64,000 bases of DNA from B1 sp964355075 (GCA_964355075.1 CAYHCF010000003.1:1-64000), one strand, 5' to 3'; positions 17,405-26,834 are shown, counted from the first letter of the stretch. Numbers and translations are program-made. Notes: a model not told the origin generated them from the sequence alone.

Positions 17405-20400
17405 TCTTTTTTCTTCATTGCTTTTACAAACTTATTTCTATCGGATATATTGGCTGTGCGAATTTTATAATCATCTTTCTCCTTAGAAATTTTGTCAATA
17501 TTAGTTTTTATAATTTCATTAAACAAGATATCGGAGCTAATCACAGCCATTACTCCTTTTTGGTATTTAAAATAGTACCAGCTACCCTGAGGCTGTTGTA
17601 AGTATATTACCATATCATCTCCTCCGCGGCGTTTGGTGATTTCTATCTTACCTTTTACTTTGCGTTCAATCTGATATTTTTCGATGCTTCGCAAGCCCAT
17701 ATCTCCAACACTAACATAGGACCGGGTGGGCTGCGACCAGGTCATCGTAAGGTCGCTGAAGAAAAATGTTTTTTGCAGATCCTCCATGTTTTTACTGCTT
17801 ATTTCTTCCTCCATATTATCTGAAAGTTTTCGCAGTATTTTTTCATCAACCAATTCGGGCAGGCTGATTTTAAGAACTCTGGTGTCAAAGTAATCAGATG
17901 ATGCCTGACTCGATTGTTCACTAATTGAATCGTACATCATTTTTGTTGCCTGAGCAGGAAGAAGCATATTGACAATCATACTTATTTTCATAATGAATGA
18001 AGTGTCCGACAATTTGTAATTTGCGTAACCGGCACTGTGAACAAAAAAACCTTCCGTTTCAAATCCCAGATTAAATTTGCCATCACCATAAATAAGTTTC
18101 TTTTCTTCACTCATGGCCATAAAATTCCCTCGTCCGCCAATACCATATACTTTTTGAAAAGGCCCTACTCTGAATTCATCAAATTTTTCGATATAGGAAA
18201 AAGTTCCTTCACATTTTAACAATTCAGGATCGCTTGTATTTCTCTTACGGGAGAAAAAGGCAGGATATACATGGGTGGAATCATTTGATACATAAAAACC
18301 ATTGTACAGAACCTGTCTGTTTAAATTTGTTAATGGCGGAACAAAAGATATGTAAACAGAATCAGGATTAATGGTTGCTGTTGCTCTGAACCAATCTGTT
18401 TTAGGCAGAAATTGCTGGTGCATGGCTTTGAAGAATCCATTGTATTCAAGATTTTTATCAAAACTGTGTAGTATCGCATTGCCTCTGAATCCAATTTTTG
18501 AACCCACATAAAAATTAATAGAATCAGGTATTAAAGTCTTTCCCTCCAGAAATTTTTTAGACACCACATAGATCTGATCGAGATAAAATTTCTGGGGCTT
18601 TCTGTTCTTGTCATAATAAGTATAAGTACCGGCGCCTATACAATCTGTTCGTCCGTTTATTTTGATAGTCACTTTATCAATGCCATGGTATTTATTTAAA
18701 GTATCCGCAATAATTCTTGCATTTAAGAAAATGTCCAAATCGGCATTTGTTCTGATAATCGCGTTACCGCCATCCGGAATAACACGGCTGTCGGCAATAT
18801 TAATATAGGGGATTTTACTAACTTTCATCACATAATCACCCAGGGTAAGCAAGGCGCTGCCTGCAGAGAATCTCAGGCTGTCCTGTGAAGGTTTATTACT
18901 TAACAGGTAACTGCCTGCATCCATCTTTTCGGTATTAACCGGACCATTAAACTCAAGTGTTTTAGGTATCATATCCCATTTAAGTTTCTGAAAGGAACCG
19001 TAATAATTGTTCAATACAAAGTTATTATTGATACCGGGGAAATTATTATACGTAAAATCGGCATATTTCTTTTCCAGATTCACGTAGGCTTTTACCTTTC
19101 CGGTTGAAAAAGAAATTTGGGTGGTATCCTTTGGATTTCTTTGTCTGAAAATTGCATCATCAGAAAGTAATTCAACCGGTTTCATTTCTATCAAATTGGC
19201 AATCAGCTCTCCACCTTCAATGTCCATTCTTCCTTTGGCTTTCATTGCTTTTGGTGTTAAAATAATGGTTCCGTAAAGTTTGGCTCCATCGTAAGCAATT
19301 TTCATAGGTTCACCTTTATTTGTAATAAACATGGTATCCTGCAGTGGAAGCCAATGGGTAAAAACATTAGGTGATCTGATGATCGTCGGGAATAATGAAG
19401 TCCGGTCGTTTTCAAACATATAACTATTTGAATTAACCGAATCAGGCATAAACTCAAACCGGTGTGAAGAAGTTCTGGAGGCAAGATAGGTTAATGTTCC
19501 TTCTCCGATTAAACCATCATTACTTAATCTCAAACTCATATTAGAACTCCCTTTCCCATCATATAAACGGTACTTATAGGTTGAATCTCTCGGGATAAAA
19601 AAACCAAGAGATTTATCAGGTTGCAAATAGATTTCCTGCCGCATATCAGCCAGGATTCCTCCCGACACAAAATTTCCGGCAAGTGCCAATGAGTATAAAT
19701 TCAAATCAGCTAAGCTGTCTAAAGTGAAGGGATCCACATCAAAGTAAAACTTTTCCCGATTGTAAACTCCGTTTAGAGTGGTTGGGTAATCATAAAATAC
19801 TTTTGATCCCACCTCGGAAGTAAAGATGGGATACGTAGGGTATTTTTTTCTGCCCGATTTATTATAAGGATAGTCAATTTCAAGAGTACCATAAATATTC
19901 TGAATAACACTCTTTACATGTACCATCCTGCCCAGTGAATCATCAACATAAAGGAATTTCAGAGAGTCAACATTATTGAGCCTGACCTTAAAAGCATTAT
20001 AATCAAAGGCGAAATTATTTCCGTAAAAATCTACCATCCCCGCTCTTAATTTTCCGCTGAAATCCATAGCACGGTTTTTCTTTACGGTGAGCATTTGTTC
20101 TCTGGGAAGAATATATACATTCTGGGAATCGCTGAAGAAAAATTTTGGCACACCCTGAACCACCAGGTCGTTATTTATTAAACTAATATGCGCGTTTGGA
20201 ATCGCACTGATTGTGGAGCTAAACGAAATGGCATCATAATCCGTTCTGCCATTATGGGCATTCACATAATCAATTAATTTACGTTTAACATATACAATAT
20301 TTTTAGGACCATCAAAGTTCACAAATCCCTTATCATTTAAATCAATCATCTGTATCCTGATTTCACTGATATTGCTTTTAAAGGCTGCCGCATAAGCTTC

Positions 20401-21786
20401 AATAGTGAAGCTGTTTATTTTGTTGTCTTCACAGTATTTTTTTATACGTTGAAGTGGGTTATAAGCTAAAACACCCCCAATCTTTTCATACATCACATCC
20501 CTGAAAAAATTATGAGATTCAAATTTTGCGGGCACATCCCCTGCAATATTATCCAATTCAATTTTCGGGCTGTTTAAATCCCATTTTATTTCGTCCACGT
20601 AAAATTCCAGGTTATGATAATTATCCATGAACGGAGCAGAGGAGATTCCCATTTTATTATCCCGGTATAATGAAATTTTCTCTTTATCTATCAGGTAGGT
20701 GAAAGCGAGCTGCGGATGATAAATCGAATCCTTATCTAAAAAGATGGTTACTTCGGCTTTTTCTACTGAAATTTTATTTTCACGGACAAAAAATTCGGGA
20801 GATTGGATGCGCAGAAAGGGTTTGTTTTTAAAGGTGAACCATAATTCTGCTTTCCGATCGGTATTACCTTTGCCAATAACAAGCGCTCCTCTCATTCCGA
20901 AACCGCCTTTAAATTTTGCCTTTCCATAAGTTACTCCGGTAAATGATGAAAAATATCCTTCAAATTGAGGATAGATAGAACGGTCGCCCTGCGACTTTCC
21001 CATGGGTTTGTCAATTACTTTACCCAGCATTGGTTTCGACTGAAGATCCAGGTTATAAAAGGTGCTGGAATCGGCAATCAGCATCCCATCATTTAAATCA
21101 ATTTTGTAGTTTTTAATGAGGGCATAAACTTTACCCGAATCTAGTCCGACTCTTGTCCAATCAATTCTTCCTCCTTGGCCAATCCATAAATTTTTTGAGG
21201 GGAAAAATTTGCCGGAAGTATTGTAAAGCTCAAAAGTATCACCGGGTGTATAACAAATTAAATTTAATTTTTTAAATAAAAACAAGGGCTCTTTCTCTAT
21301 GATCAAATCGGCGTCGGCAGTTGTGCTGACCCAGGTATACCCTCCAAGTTGCAGTAATTTATTCTCGGCAAAAACATTTTTTGATACCAAAACAAATTTT
21401 TGAAAACTTTCTTTTGATTGCTTTAAAGATGCTGAAACATTTTTATGCCAACCATCAAACTTGCTCATATAATTATTGCTTATTAAAGCATTGATTGTTT
21501 TCAGGTAACCTTCAAAATCAGGGCTTACCTGGCAATTGGCCATTAACATTTCATTACATAAACGAATGATTTGATTTTTTTGTGGTGTGGTAAATTTCCC
21601 ACTCGAATAATATCCGCTAAACTCCTCTGCCATATCGCGTACGTCTCGTTTGGATGAAGTAGAAATAAAGGATTCAAATTCGCCGAGAAATACAGTTTGA
21701 TCGAAAGAAAAACTATTGGGTCGCTGGGCGAGGCCTGATCCCAATAAAACATAAAAACTAATTATTATCGTCCAGATCTTTTTCAT
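17401..21786 (-). CDS. Large exported protein of unknown function
   Basis: A 1,461-aa protein with a clear signal peptide (residues 1-20, ending SGLAQ), so it is exported to the periplasm or envelope. I do not recognise the family. The first about 130 residues look helical. The rest is dominated by short beta-strand stretches with many K, D, N and Y residues, and repeated phrases such as IEKEPLFLFKKLNL, GVYNREKFYFDVDP and GNAILHSFDKNLEYNGFFKA suggest long beta-sheet repeats. There is no lipobox and no T9SS sorting tail; the C-terminus is highly basic (KFVKAMKKKE). It overlaps plsY by 4 nt, so it is co-transcribed with phospholipid synthesis, which hints at an envelope role. That is inference from context only. 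Confidence 0.85.
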   Translation of the reverse strand: MKKIWTIIISFYVLLGSGLAQRPNSFSFDQTVFLGEFESFISTSSKRDVRDMAEEFSGYYSSGKFTTPQKNQIIRLCNEMLMANCQVSPDFEGYLKTINALISNNYMSKFDGWHKNVSASLKQSKESFQKFVLVSKNVFAENKLLQLGGYTWVSTTADADLIIEKEPLFLFKKLNLICYTPGDTFELYNTSGKFFPSKNLWIGQGGRIDWTRVGLDSGKVYALIKNYKIDLNDGMLIADSSTFYNLDLQSKPMLGKVIDKPMGKSQGDRSIYPQFEGYFSSFTGVTYGKAKFKGGFGMRGALVIGKGNTDRKAELWFTFKNKPFLRIQSPEFFVRENKISVEKAEVTIFLDKDSIYHPQLAFTYLIDKEKISLYRDNKMGISSAPFMDNYHNLEFYVDEIKWDLNSPKIELDNIAGDVPAKFESHNFFRDVMYEKIGGVLAYNPLQRIKKYCEDNKINSFTIEAYAAAFKSNISEIRIQMIDLNDKGFVNFDGPKNIVYVKRKLIDYVNAHNGRTDYDAISFSSTISAIPNAHISLINNDLVVQGVPKFFFSDSQNVYILPREQMLTVKKNRAMDFSGKLRAGMVDFYGNNFAFDYNAFKVRLNNVDSLKFLYVDDSLGRMVHVKSVIQNIYGTLEIDYPYNKSGRKKYPTYPIFTSEVGSKVFYDYPTTLNGVYNREKFYFDVDPFTLDSLADLNLYSLALAGNFVSGGILADMRQEIYLQPDKSLGFFIPRDSTYKYRLYDGKGSSNMSLRLSNDGLIGEGTLTYLASRTSSHRFEFMPDSVNSNSYMFENDRTSLFPTIIRSPNVFTHWLPLQDTMFITNKGEPMKIAYDGAKLYGTIILTPKAMKAKGRMDIEGGELIANLIEMKPVELLSDDAIFRQRNPKDTTQISFSTGKVKAYVNLEKKYADFTYNNFPGINNNFVLNNYYGSFQKLKWDMIPKTLEFNGPVNTEKMDAGSYLLSNKPSQDSLRFSAGSALLTLGDYVMKVSKIPYINIADSRVIPDGGNAIIRTNADLDIFLNARIIADTLNKYHGIDKVTIKINGRTDCIGAGTYTYYDKNRKPQKFYLDQIYVVSKKFLEGKTLIPDSINFYVGSKIGFRGNAILHSFDKNLEYNGFFKAMHQQFLPKTDWFRATATINPDSVYISFVPPLTNLNRQVLYNGFYVSNDSTHVYPAFFSRKRNTSDPELLKCEGTFSYIEKFDEFRVGPFQKVYGIGGRGNFMAMSEEKKLIYGDGKFNLGFETEGFFVHSAGYANYKLSDTSFIMKISMIVNMLLPAQATKMMYDSISEQSSQASSDYFDTRVLKISLPELVDEKILRKLSDNMEEEISSKNMEDLQKTFFFSDLTMTWSQPTRSYVSVGDMGLRSIEKYQIERKVKGKIEITKRRGGDDMVIYLQQPQGSWYYFKYQKGVMAVISSDILFNEIIKTNIDKISKEKDDYKIRTANISDRNKFVKAMKKKE

Positions 21787-21953
21787 TTTTTACTGATTTT
21801 TTTAACCTGTTTTCACAAAACCCAATGCTCAATAATAATATTTTGTTACTTATTATTAGTTATTTCAACGGGAAAAATACAAATGAATTGTGAATTCGAA
21901 AGTATGAAAATAACAAAAGAATAAAGAGTAGCCCCAATATCCTGTTAAATACG

Positions 21954-21985
21954 AAAGCCGGTTTTGAATTTTCAAAACCGGCTTT
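21954..21985 (-). terminator. Terminator of tpiA
   Basis: A perfect 15-bp inverted repeat (AAAGCCGGTTTTGAA) with a 2-nt centre lies 17 bp past the tpiA stop and runs into T-residues on the minus strand. Confidence 0.88.
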
Positions 21986-22002
21986 AAAAATTTGGTTCAA
22001 TA

Positions 22003-22767
22003 TTAAGCCATCGCTTTAATTATATCAACAAAACTTCTGCTTTGTAAAGCGGCTCCGCCCACCAAAGCTCCGTCAATATCAGCTGATTGAAAAAGTTCAA
22101 CGGCATTATCCGGCTTTACACTTCCGCCATACTGAATCGTGATATTTTGAGCAGTTGAATCATTGAATTTAGCGGATAGCAATCCGCGGATAAAAGCATG
22201 AATTTCCTGTGCCTGAGCAGTACTGGCAGTTTTGCCGGTTCCGATGGCCCAAACCGGCTCGTAGGCAATTACTACCTGCATCATTTGTTCCTGACTCAAG
22301 TGAAATAAACCCTCGCTTATCTGGGTTTTCAAAACATCAAAATGAGCGTTGTTTTCACGTTCTTCCAGCGTTTCACCGCAGCAATAAATAGGTGTTAATC
22401 CGGCTTCTAAAACGGCATTTACCTTTTTAGCCAGCCAATCGTTGTATTCGCCAAAATACTGGCGGCGCTCGCTATGTCCAATGATCACATAGGTGGCTCC
22501 GCAACTTTTAAGCATATCAGCGCTTACTTCACCTGTATAGGCGCCACTTTTGTGGTTGCTGCAATTTTGAGCGCCACTTTTTAAACGGGGATTTTCGGCA
22601 ATTAATTTGCTTACTGCATTAATATGGGTGAAGGGTGGAAAAAGCACCACTTCTGCACTTCCTTTATACTCGTCTTTCAGCATATTGCTGATTTCTGAAA
22701 CCAAACCCATTCCTTCTTCAAGGGTTTTGTTCATCTTCCAGTTTCCGGCAATTATTTTCTTTCTCAT
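22003..22767 (-). CDS. tpiA: Triosephosphate isomerase
   Basis: Cytosolic glycolytic/gluconeogenic enzyme (254 aa) interconverting dihydroxyacetone phosphate and glyceraldehyde 3-phosphate. The key motifs are present: the N-terminal GNWKMNK with the catalytic lysine, GHSERRQYFGE with the catalytic histidine, AYEPVWAIGTGKTAS with the catalytic glutamate and flexible loop 6, and YGGSVKPDN plus GALVGGAAL for phosphate binding. Length is typical. It is a single-gene unit ended by a strong hairpin. In many Bacteroidota it sits near the DoxX/folP/cdaA genes, which here lie about 5 kb away. Confidence 0.98.
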   Translation of the reverse strand: MRKKIIAGNWKMNKTLEEGMGLVSEISNMLKDEYKGSAEVVLFPPFTHINAVSKLIAENPRLKSGAQNCSNHKSGAYTGEVSADMLKSCGATYVIIGHSERRQYFGEYNDWLAKKVNAVLEAGLTPIYCCGETLEERENNAHFDVLKTQISEGLFHLSQEQMMQVVIAYEPVWAIGTGKTASTAQAQEIHAFIRGLLSAKFNDSTAQNITIQYGGSVKPDNAVELFQSADIDGALVGGAALQSRSFVDIIKAMA

Positions 22768-22872
22768 GGTATTGTTTAGTTAATTATTTGATTTTTGTAA
22801 TGCTTCAAATGTATAAAATTTGAATTAATATAAAGATGATATATGATTCAATGTCGACGTTAAGTATTTCTC

Positions 22873-23250
22873 AGGCCTGAAAGGCTGCCATAAATAGCCC
22901 AGGGTGGAGCTCTGGGTAGTAAATGCCATATATTTTCCTGAGCGGCCTACATACATTTAATGAGGAAGTACAAACTACCAGCCGCGCAAACGCAAGGTTT
23001 GGCGTTAGATAATACAGGTAACAAATGATATTGATGAAGAGCCTGGCCAGCCCTGAACTATTGGAAGGGTCGAATTATAAGCAATAAATTTCGTGTTTGC
23101 ACACGTATAATCTTCCGCTAATAATTCTGCACATTGCGCAGTTAGATAAATTTTCTTTCTAACAAAATATTGTGATACCGCGCGAGCTATCGCCACGATC
23201 CACCAGACCCAGGGCTCCACCCCGGGCTGATGCTCACAGCCTTTCAGGCC
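22873..23250. mobile_element. MITE/REP-like element with inverted ends
   Basis: About 378 bp between tpiA and a small gene, bounded by imperfect 45-bp inverted repeats. Both ends share AGGCCTGAAAGGCTG, then AGCCC, then a small palindrome of the type CCCAGGGTGGAGCTCTGGG. The interior holds a short hairpin (AACGCAAGGTTTGGCGTT) but no credible gene. Structure resembles non-autonomous elements or REP pairs moved by a RAYT-type transposase. No transposase is in the window and no target-site duplication was established. Confidence 0.45.
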
Positions 23251-23322
23251 TAAAATAATTAACCTAATTTTTGTTTCAGTTTATGTGTTAAATATTTTAG
23301 TTGGGACACACTTGTAGTGCTG

Positions 23323-23478
23323 TTATGCACAGGGCTTAATCGTGTTTTCTGTCTTTCTCCGTTTAAAATACGCTATGATTTCTTCCCTGGTCATCTTTGA
23401 TAACTTCGCACTTAAATTTTCGCGCTGTTCACGCATATACTTCACCGAATCAAATGTTTTCTCAATTGTTGTTTTCAT
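23323..23478 (-). CDS. Small protein, 51 aa, unknown
   Basis: A short reading frame starting at an ATG encodes a charged, helical, basic protein (MKTTIEKTFDSVKYMREQRE...; later LSKMTREEIIAYFKRR). The pattern, a helix with RxQRE followed by MTREEIIAYFKRRK, is like small antitoxin-type or DNA-binding hypothetical proteins found singly in Bacteroidota and cyanobacteria. No toxin partner is visible: downstream is the MITE-like element and upstream is only a 17-codon frame (23482-23535) that overlaps the stop of the GlmU-like gene by ATGA. Amino-acid composition looks genuine, but expression is uncertain. Confidence 0.5.
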   Translation of the reverse strand: MKTTIEKTFDSVKYMREQRENLSAKLSKMTREEIIAYFKRRKTENTIKPCA

Positions 23479-23531
23479 AAATTATAAAACCACGGGGTGA
23501 ACGAATGTCTTCCTGTTTTTATAGGGATTCT

Positions 23532-24746
23532 TCATACTTTATCCTTATTTTCTTCCCAAAACCTATATTTTTTTGTTTGATTAAAGACTTCTCTTAAAAT
23601 AGACTTATCTGCCTCCGTAAAAGGCACATCCCTTCTTTTATAGACCGCTTCAGCCGTTTTATAAAATTTATTGATTACAAAGGTTTCAAATCCCTGCGGC
23701 CCGCCCCAACTGAAATCCGGAATAAAGTTTCTTGGATATCCCGAACCGAAAACATTGGCTCCTACACCCACCACCGTTCCGGTATTAAACATCGTATTGA
23801 TCCCGCACTTGGCATGGTCGGCAATCATTAAGCCGCAAAAAGTCAGTCCTGTTTTTTCAAATCTTTCGCTTCTGTAATTCCATAATTTCACTTCATCATA
23901 GGTGTTTTTCAGATTGGAGTTATTGGTATCGGCACCTATATTTACCCATTCGCCTATTACCGCATTGCCCATAAAACCATCATGTCCTTTATTACTATAT
24001 GCGTAAAAGACCGAATTGTTTACCTCTCCACCTACTTTGCAATAAGGTCCAACCGTGGTTGGGCCATATATTTTTGCACCCATTTTAAGTGCAGCATGTT
24101 CGCAAAGTGCAAAAGGTCCGCGTATTTTGCATCCTTCCATTATATCAGAATCTTTACCAATATAAATAGGACCGGCGCTTGCGTTCAAAATGGAAAAATT
24201 TATTTGGGCACCTGCTTCAATAAAAATTCTTTCCGGGCAAATTACCCGGTTTCCATCAGGAATTGGCTGTGAGCTTCTGCCATGGGTTATGATGGCAAAA
24301 TCTTCTTCTATCGCCTGTCCGTTTTTTGAAAAAATATCATAGCAATCATTTATTTGAATAAAATCGGTCTCCAGGGTTTGAATTTGTATATCGAAGGTTT
24401 GGTTTGGTTCAAAGGATAAAGCTTCTGCCTGATTCAGGCATACTGCTATAAGATGCGTTCCTGAAACCAAACTTTGGTTCGGCTTAAGCGCCTTTATTTC
24501 ACGAACAAGACGGGCCGTTGGGCAGATACTTCCATTAATAAAAGTATTTTCTGTACCAATTTTTTTTGGGAACTTTTCCGTTAAGTAATCTTCGGTTAAA
24601 TATCCATAAGAATTGATATTCAAGTGCTTAGCCCATTTTTCGTCAATCGTTAAGATCCCTATTCTTAAATTGGCAACGGGACGGGTAAAGGTAAATGGCA
24701 ATAAATTGCTTCGTTGTGGTTCACTATCGTAAAAAATGTAGTTCAT
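23532..24746 (-). CDS. GlmU-like putative sugar nucleotidyltransferase
   Basis: A 404-aa cytosolic protein with an N-terminal nucleotidyltransferase-like region (about residues 1-190, starting NYIFYDSEPQRSNLLPFTFTRPVANLRIGI) and a C-terminal left-handed beta-helix acyltransferase region. The beta-helix shows hexapeptide-type strands (AGPIYIGKDSDIMEGCKIRG, KIYGPTTVGPYCKVGGEV, VGVGANVFG). This is the Bacteroidota GlmU-family form usually annotated as putative sugar nucleotidyltransferase or UDP-GlcNAc diphosphorylase. It would supply activated sugars for envelope polymers. The canonical GlmU N-terminal G-G-x-G-x-R motif is not seen, so activity and substrate are uncertain. Confidence 0.8.
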   Translation of the reverse strand: MNYIFYDSEPQRSNLLPFTFTRPVANLRIGILTIDEKWAKHLNINSYGYLTEDYLTEKFPKKIGTENTFINGSICPTARLVREIKALKPNQSLVSGTHLIAVCLNQAEALSFEPNQTFDIQIQTLETDFIQINDCYDIFSKNGQAIEEDFAIITHGRSSQPIPDGNRVICPERIFIEAGAQINFSILNASAGPIYIGKDSDIMEGCKIRGPFALCEHAALKMGAKIYGPTTVGPYCKVGGEVNNSVFYAYSNKGHDGFMGNAVIGEWVNIGADTNNSNLKNTYDEVKLWNYRSERFEKTGLTFCGLMIADHAKCGINTMFNTGTVVGVGANVFGSGYPRNFIPDFSWGGPQGFETFVINKFYKTAEAVYKRRDVPFTEADKSILREVFNQTKKYRFWEENKDKV

Positions 24747-24843
24747 AGATAAATCCTATTTTTGTTCAACAATGTGTTATAATTTTAAAATTTTAAACCG
24801 GTCAATCATTTGATAAATGTAAGGGTTTAATAAAATTAAAAAA

Positions 24844-24868
24844 AAAGCCTTCCAAATTGGAAGGCTTT
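24844..24868 (-). terminator. Terminator of rpmE2
   Basis: A perfect inverted repeat AAAGCCTTCC...GGAAGGCTTT has a 5-nt loop and a run of A on its plus-strand left side (T on the minus strand), 18 bp past the L31 stop. Confidence 0.9.
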
Positions 24869-24886
24869 ACAATATTACAATTCAGA

Positions 24887-25135
24887 TTACTTTTTATCGT
24901 AACGTCTTTTAAATTTATCAATACGACCCGCCGTATCCACAAACATAGTTTGTCCGGTAAAAAACGGGTGCGATTTATAAGAAATATCCAGTTTAAACAT
25001 CGGATAATCGTTCCCGTCTTCCCATTTTACCGTCTCTTTTGTTTCAACGGTGCTCTGACACATGAACATAAATTCATTAGACATGTCTTTGAAAATCACT
25101 TTTCTATAGTTTTTTGGGTGAATGCCTTCTTTCAT
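24887..25135 (-). CDS. rpmE2: 50S ribosomal protein L31, type B
   Basis: Ribosomal large-subunit protein (82 aa) of the zinc-independent type B. MKEGIHPKNYRKVIFKDM, KLDISYKSHPFFTGQ and DTAGRIDKFKRRY are diagnostic. It has a single cysteine, so the four-cysteine zinc site of type A L31 is absent. It is monocistronic with its own terminator. It is divergent from the phosphoribosyltransferase gene, sharing a 150-bp intergenic region. Confidence 0.97.
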   Translation of the reverse strand: MKEGIHPKNYRKVIFKDMSNEFMFMCQSTVETKETVKWEDGNDYPMFKLDISYKSHPFFTGQTMFVDTAGRIDKFKRRYDKK

Positions 25136-25287
25136 TTTCTTTCAAAATTTAGGACCGCGAAAGTAGGCAAAATAAATCAAAATCAAAATAAATGAAGAAA
25201 TATTTTTCTCTGGTAATTTTCACTTAAATAATAGGGGTTTGGTTTAAATTCTTTTAAATTGCCGGACAAATATGTGCAAAAATAGTT

Positions 25288-25785
25288 ATGAAAACGGAAA
25301 TTGTTGATCATTTACAGGTTCAAAAAATCATCAAAAGAATGGCATATCAAATTTATGAACGCAATTTTGATGTAAAAGAATTGATTATTGCCTCCATTGA
25401 TGGACAAGGAAATGATGTTGCATTATTAATTGGAGAAGAACTAAAAGGAATAGCCAAAATAAAAATAAAATACATATCTATCAAACTCAATAAAGTGAAT
25501 CCGGAAATGAATCACATTAAGGTTTCAGAACCTGATTTGAAATTGAATGAAAAAACTGTTTTATTGGTAGATGATGTTTTAAATACAGGAAGAACATTGG
25601 TTTACGGTTTAATGCCTTTTCTAAAGTCAAAAATCAGGTCCATTCAGGTGGCAGTGTTGGTTGACCGCAATCACAACAGTTTTCCGGTGTCGGCAGATTT
25701 TGTTGGCATTTCATTGCAAACTACTTTGCAGGAACATATAAGTGTGGTTGTAAAACAGAAAAAAATAAATATTTGTTTAGAATAG
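25288..25785 (+). CDS. Phosphoribosyltransferase (PyrR-like)
   Basis: A 165-aa type I phosphoribosyltransferase. The PRPP-binding signature VLLVDDVLNTGRTL lies at about residues 91-104. RMAYQIYERN near the N-terminus and VAVLVDRNHNSFPVSADFVGI near the C-terminus resemble PyrR, the uracil phosphoribosyltransferase/attenuator protein. In this phylum such stand-alone proteins are usually left as phosphoribosyltransferase family. No pyrimidine genes are adjacent, so a regulatory role in pyr attenuation is not supported here. It is a single gene with a shared downstream terminator. Confidence 0.85.
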   Translation: MKTEIVDHLQVQKIIKRMAYQIYERNFDVKELIIASIDGQGNDVALLIGEELKGIAKIKIKYISIKLNKVNPEMNHIKVSEPDLKLNEKTVLLVDDVLNTGRTLVYGLMPFLKSKIRSIQVAVLVDRNHNSFPVSADFVGISLQTTLQEHISVVVKQKKINICLE

Positions 25786-25808
25786 ATTTGCCTGAAAAGT
25801 CCATTAAC

Positions 25809-25845
25809 AAAAAACCCATCCAGTCAGTAGACGGATGGGTTTTTT
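25809..25845. terminator. Bidirectional terminator
   Basis: The stem AAAAAACCCATCC/GGATGGGTTTTT around an 11-nt loop lies between the converging phosphoribosyltransferase and HU genes. A-tract and T-tract on opposite sides allow use in both directions. Confidence 0.9.
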
Positions 25846-25868
25846 GTTTTACAAACAAAGTAAAAATA

Positions 25869-26141
25869 CTATTTTATCTTAGCTTGTAAACCTGAACCTG
25901 CTTTGAATTTAACTACCTTTTTTGCAGGGATGTTAATTTCTTTTCCTGTTTGAGGATTGCGGCCTTTGCGGGCTGCGCGTTTTGTAACTGAGAAAGTACC
26001 AAAGCCTACTAAAATAACTTTGTCACCTTTTTTTAATGCACTTTGAGTTGATCCCATGAATGCATCTAATGCAGCCTGAGCTTGAACTTTAGTAACACCG
26101 GCAGCTTTTGCCATTGAATCAATTAAATCTTGTTTGTTCAT
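25869..26141 (-). CDS. HU family DNA-binding protein
   Basis: Histone-like nucleoid protein of 90 aa. The start is set at the ATG giving MNKQDLIDSMAKAAGV, because the frame further upstream opens only with a TTG and would add a non-family extension. The HU signature is clear: GFGTFSVTKRAARKGRNPQTGKEI with the beta-arm prolines, then IPAKKVVKFKAGSGL. It binds and bends DNA without strong sequence specificity. It is monocistronic and shares a terminator with the converging gene. Confidence 0.97.
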   Translation of the reverse strand: MNKQDLIDSMAKAAGVTKVQAQAALDAFMGSTQSALKKGDKVILVGFGTFSVTKRAARKGRNPQTGKEINIPAKKVVKFKAGSGLQAKIK

Positions 26142-26282
26142 AATTATTATGTGTTTTAAGGGTTTTTGCTTAACAAACATAGTAAACACAATCAAAAAGT
26201 CAAGCCTTTTCAAGCGCTAACGCAAAAAATAATCTTTTTTTTCTTTAACAAGTTTTCAACAAATTCCTTTTTTGCTTGAATT

Positions 26283-26822
26283 TTAGACTGATATATTTTC
26301 GGATTTAATAAGCTCAAGCACCTGAATATAAAGGGATTTGTAAGATTTTACTGGCAATAAAAAACTTGCTTTTGCCTGAGCAAAGACCGGACTTCTTTTG
26401 TAGTATAAATCGCAAATATTTTTTTCTAATTCTTCTTTATTTAGCGTTTTAAACAGAGGTCTTGAGGTTTTTGAGTCAAAAATGCGACTCATTAAAAGTG
26501 GAATTGGTGCATTCAAATAGATCGTTATACCATGATTATTCATCCAAATCATGTTGTTTTCATAAATTGGAGTACCTCCTCCACATGCTATTACTATTTG
26601 TTCTGATCTTTCAGTTTCAAACAGAATTCTTTTTTCAATTTCTCTAAAATAGGATTCGCCGTCTAAAGCAAAAATGTCTGAAATATTTTTCTTTTCCTGT
26701 TGTTCAATTAAATGATCCAGATCCGCAAAGTCCCAGTTAAGGTATTTTGCCAATTTTTTCCCTAGCGTACTTTTCCCGCATCCTGGCATACCAATTATAT
26801 AGATCCGATTCTGAATATTCAA
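26283..26822 (-). CDS. aroK: Shikimate kinase
   Basis: Cytosolic enzyme (179 aa) phosphorylating shikimate at O3 with ATP in the chorismate/aromatic amino-acid pathway. It has the P-loop GMPGCGKSTLGK (about residues 12-23), a DLDHLIE substrate-binding motif, a GESYFREIEKRIL helix and ACGGGTP. The lid arginine lies in SRPLFK. No ATG precedes the P-loop in frame; the start is TTG 12 nt after the stop of the upstream DoxX-type gene, so translation is probably coupled to it. Confidence 0.95.
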   Translation of the reverse strand: MNIQNRIYIIGMPGCGKSTLGKKLAKYLNWDFADLDHLIEQQEKKNISDIFALDGESYFREIEKRILFETERSEQIVIACGGGTPIYENNMIWMNNHGITIYLNAPIPLLMSRIFDSKTSRPLFKTLNKEELEKNICDLYYKRSPVFAQAKASFLLPVKSYKSLYIQVLELIKSENISV

Positions 26823-26834
26823 GTCAATAAAAAA

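Noticed and set aside
22940..23010. Possible integron attC-like site (GGCGTTAG with a nearby inverted segment)
   Set aside because: There is no proper pair of core sites, no integrase and no cassette gene. The sequence is part of the MITE-like element.
23005..23220. 71-codon minus-strand frame inside the MITE-like element
   Set aside because: It spans part of the inverted end, has an odd composition and no family resemblance, and is best explained as chance within the element.
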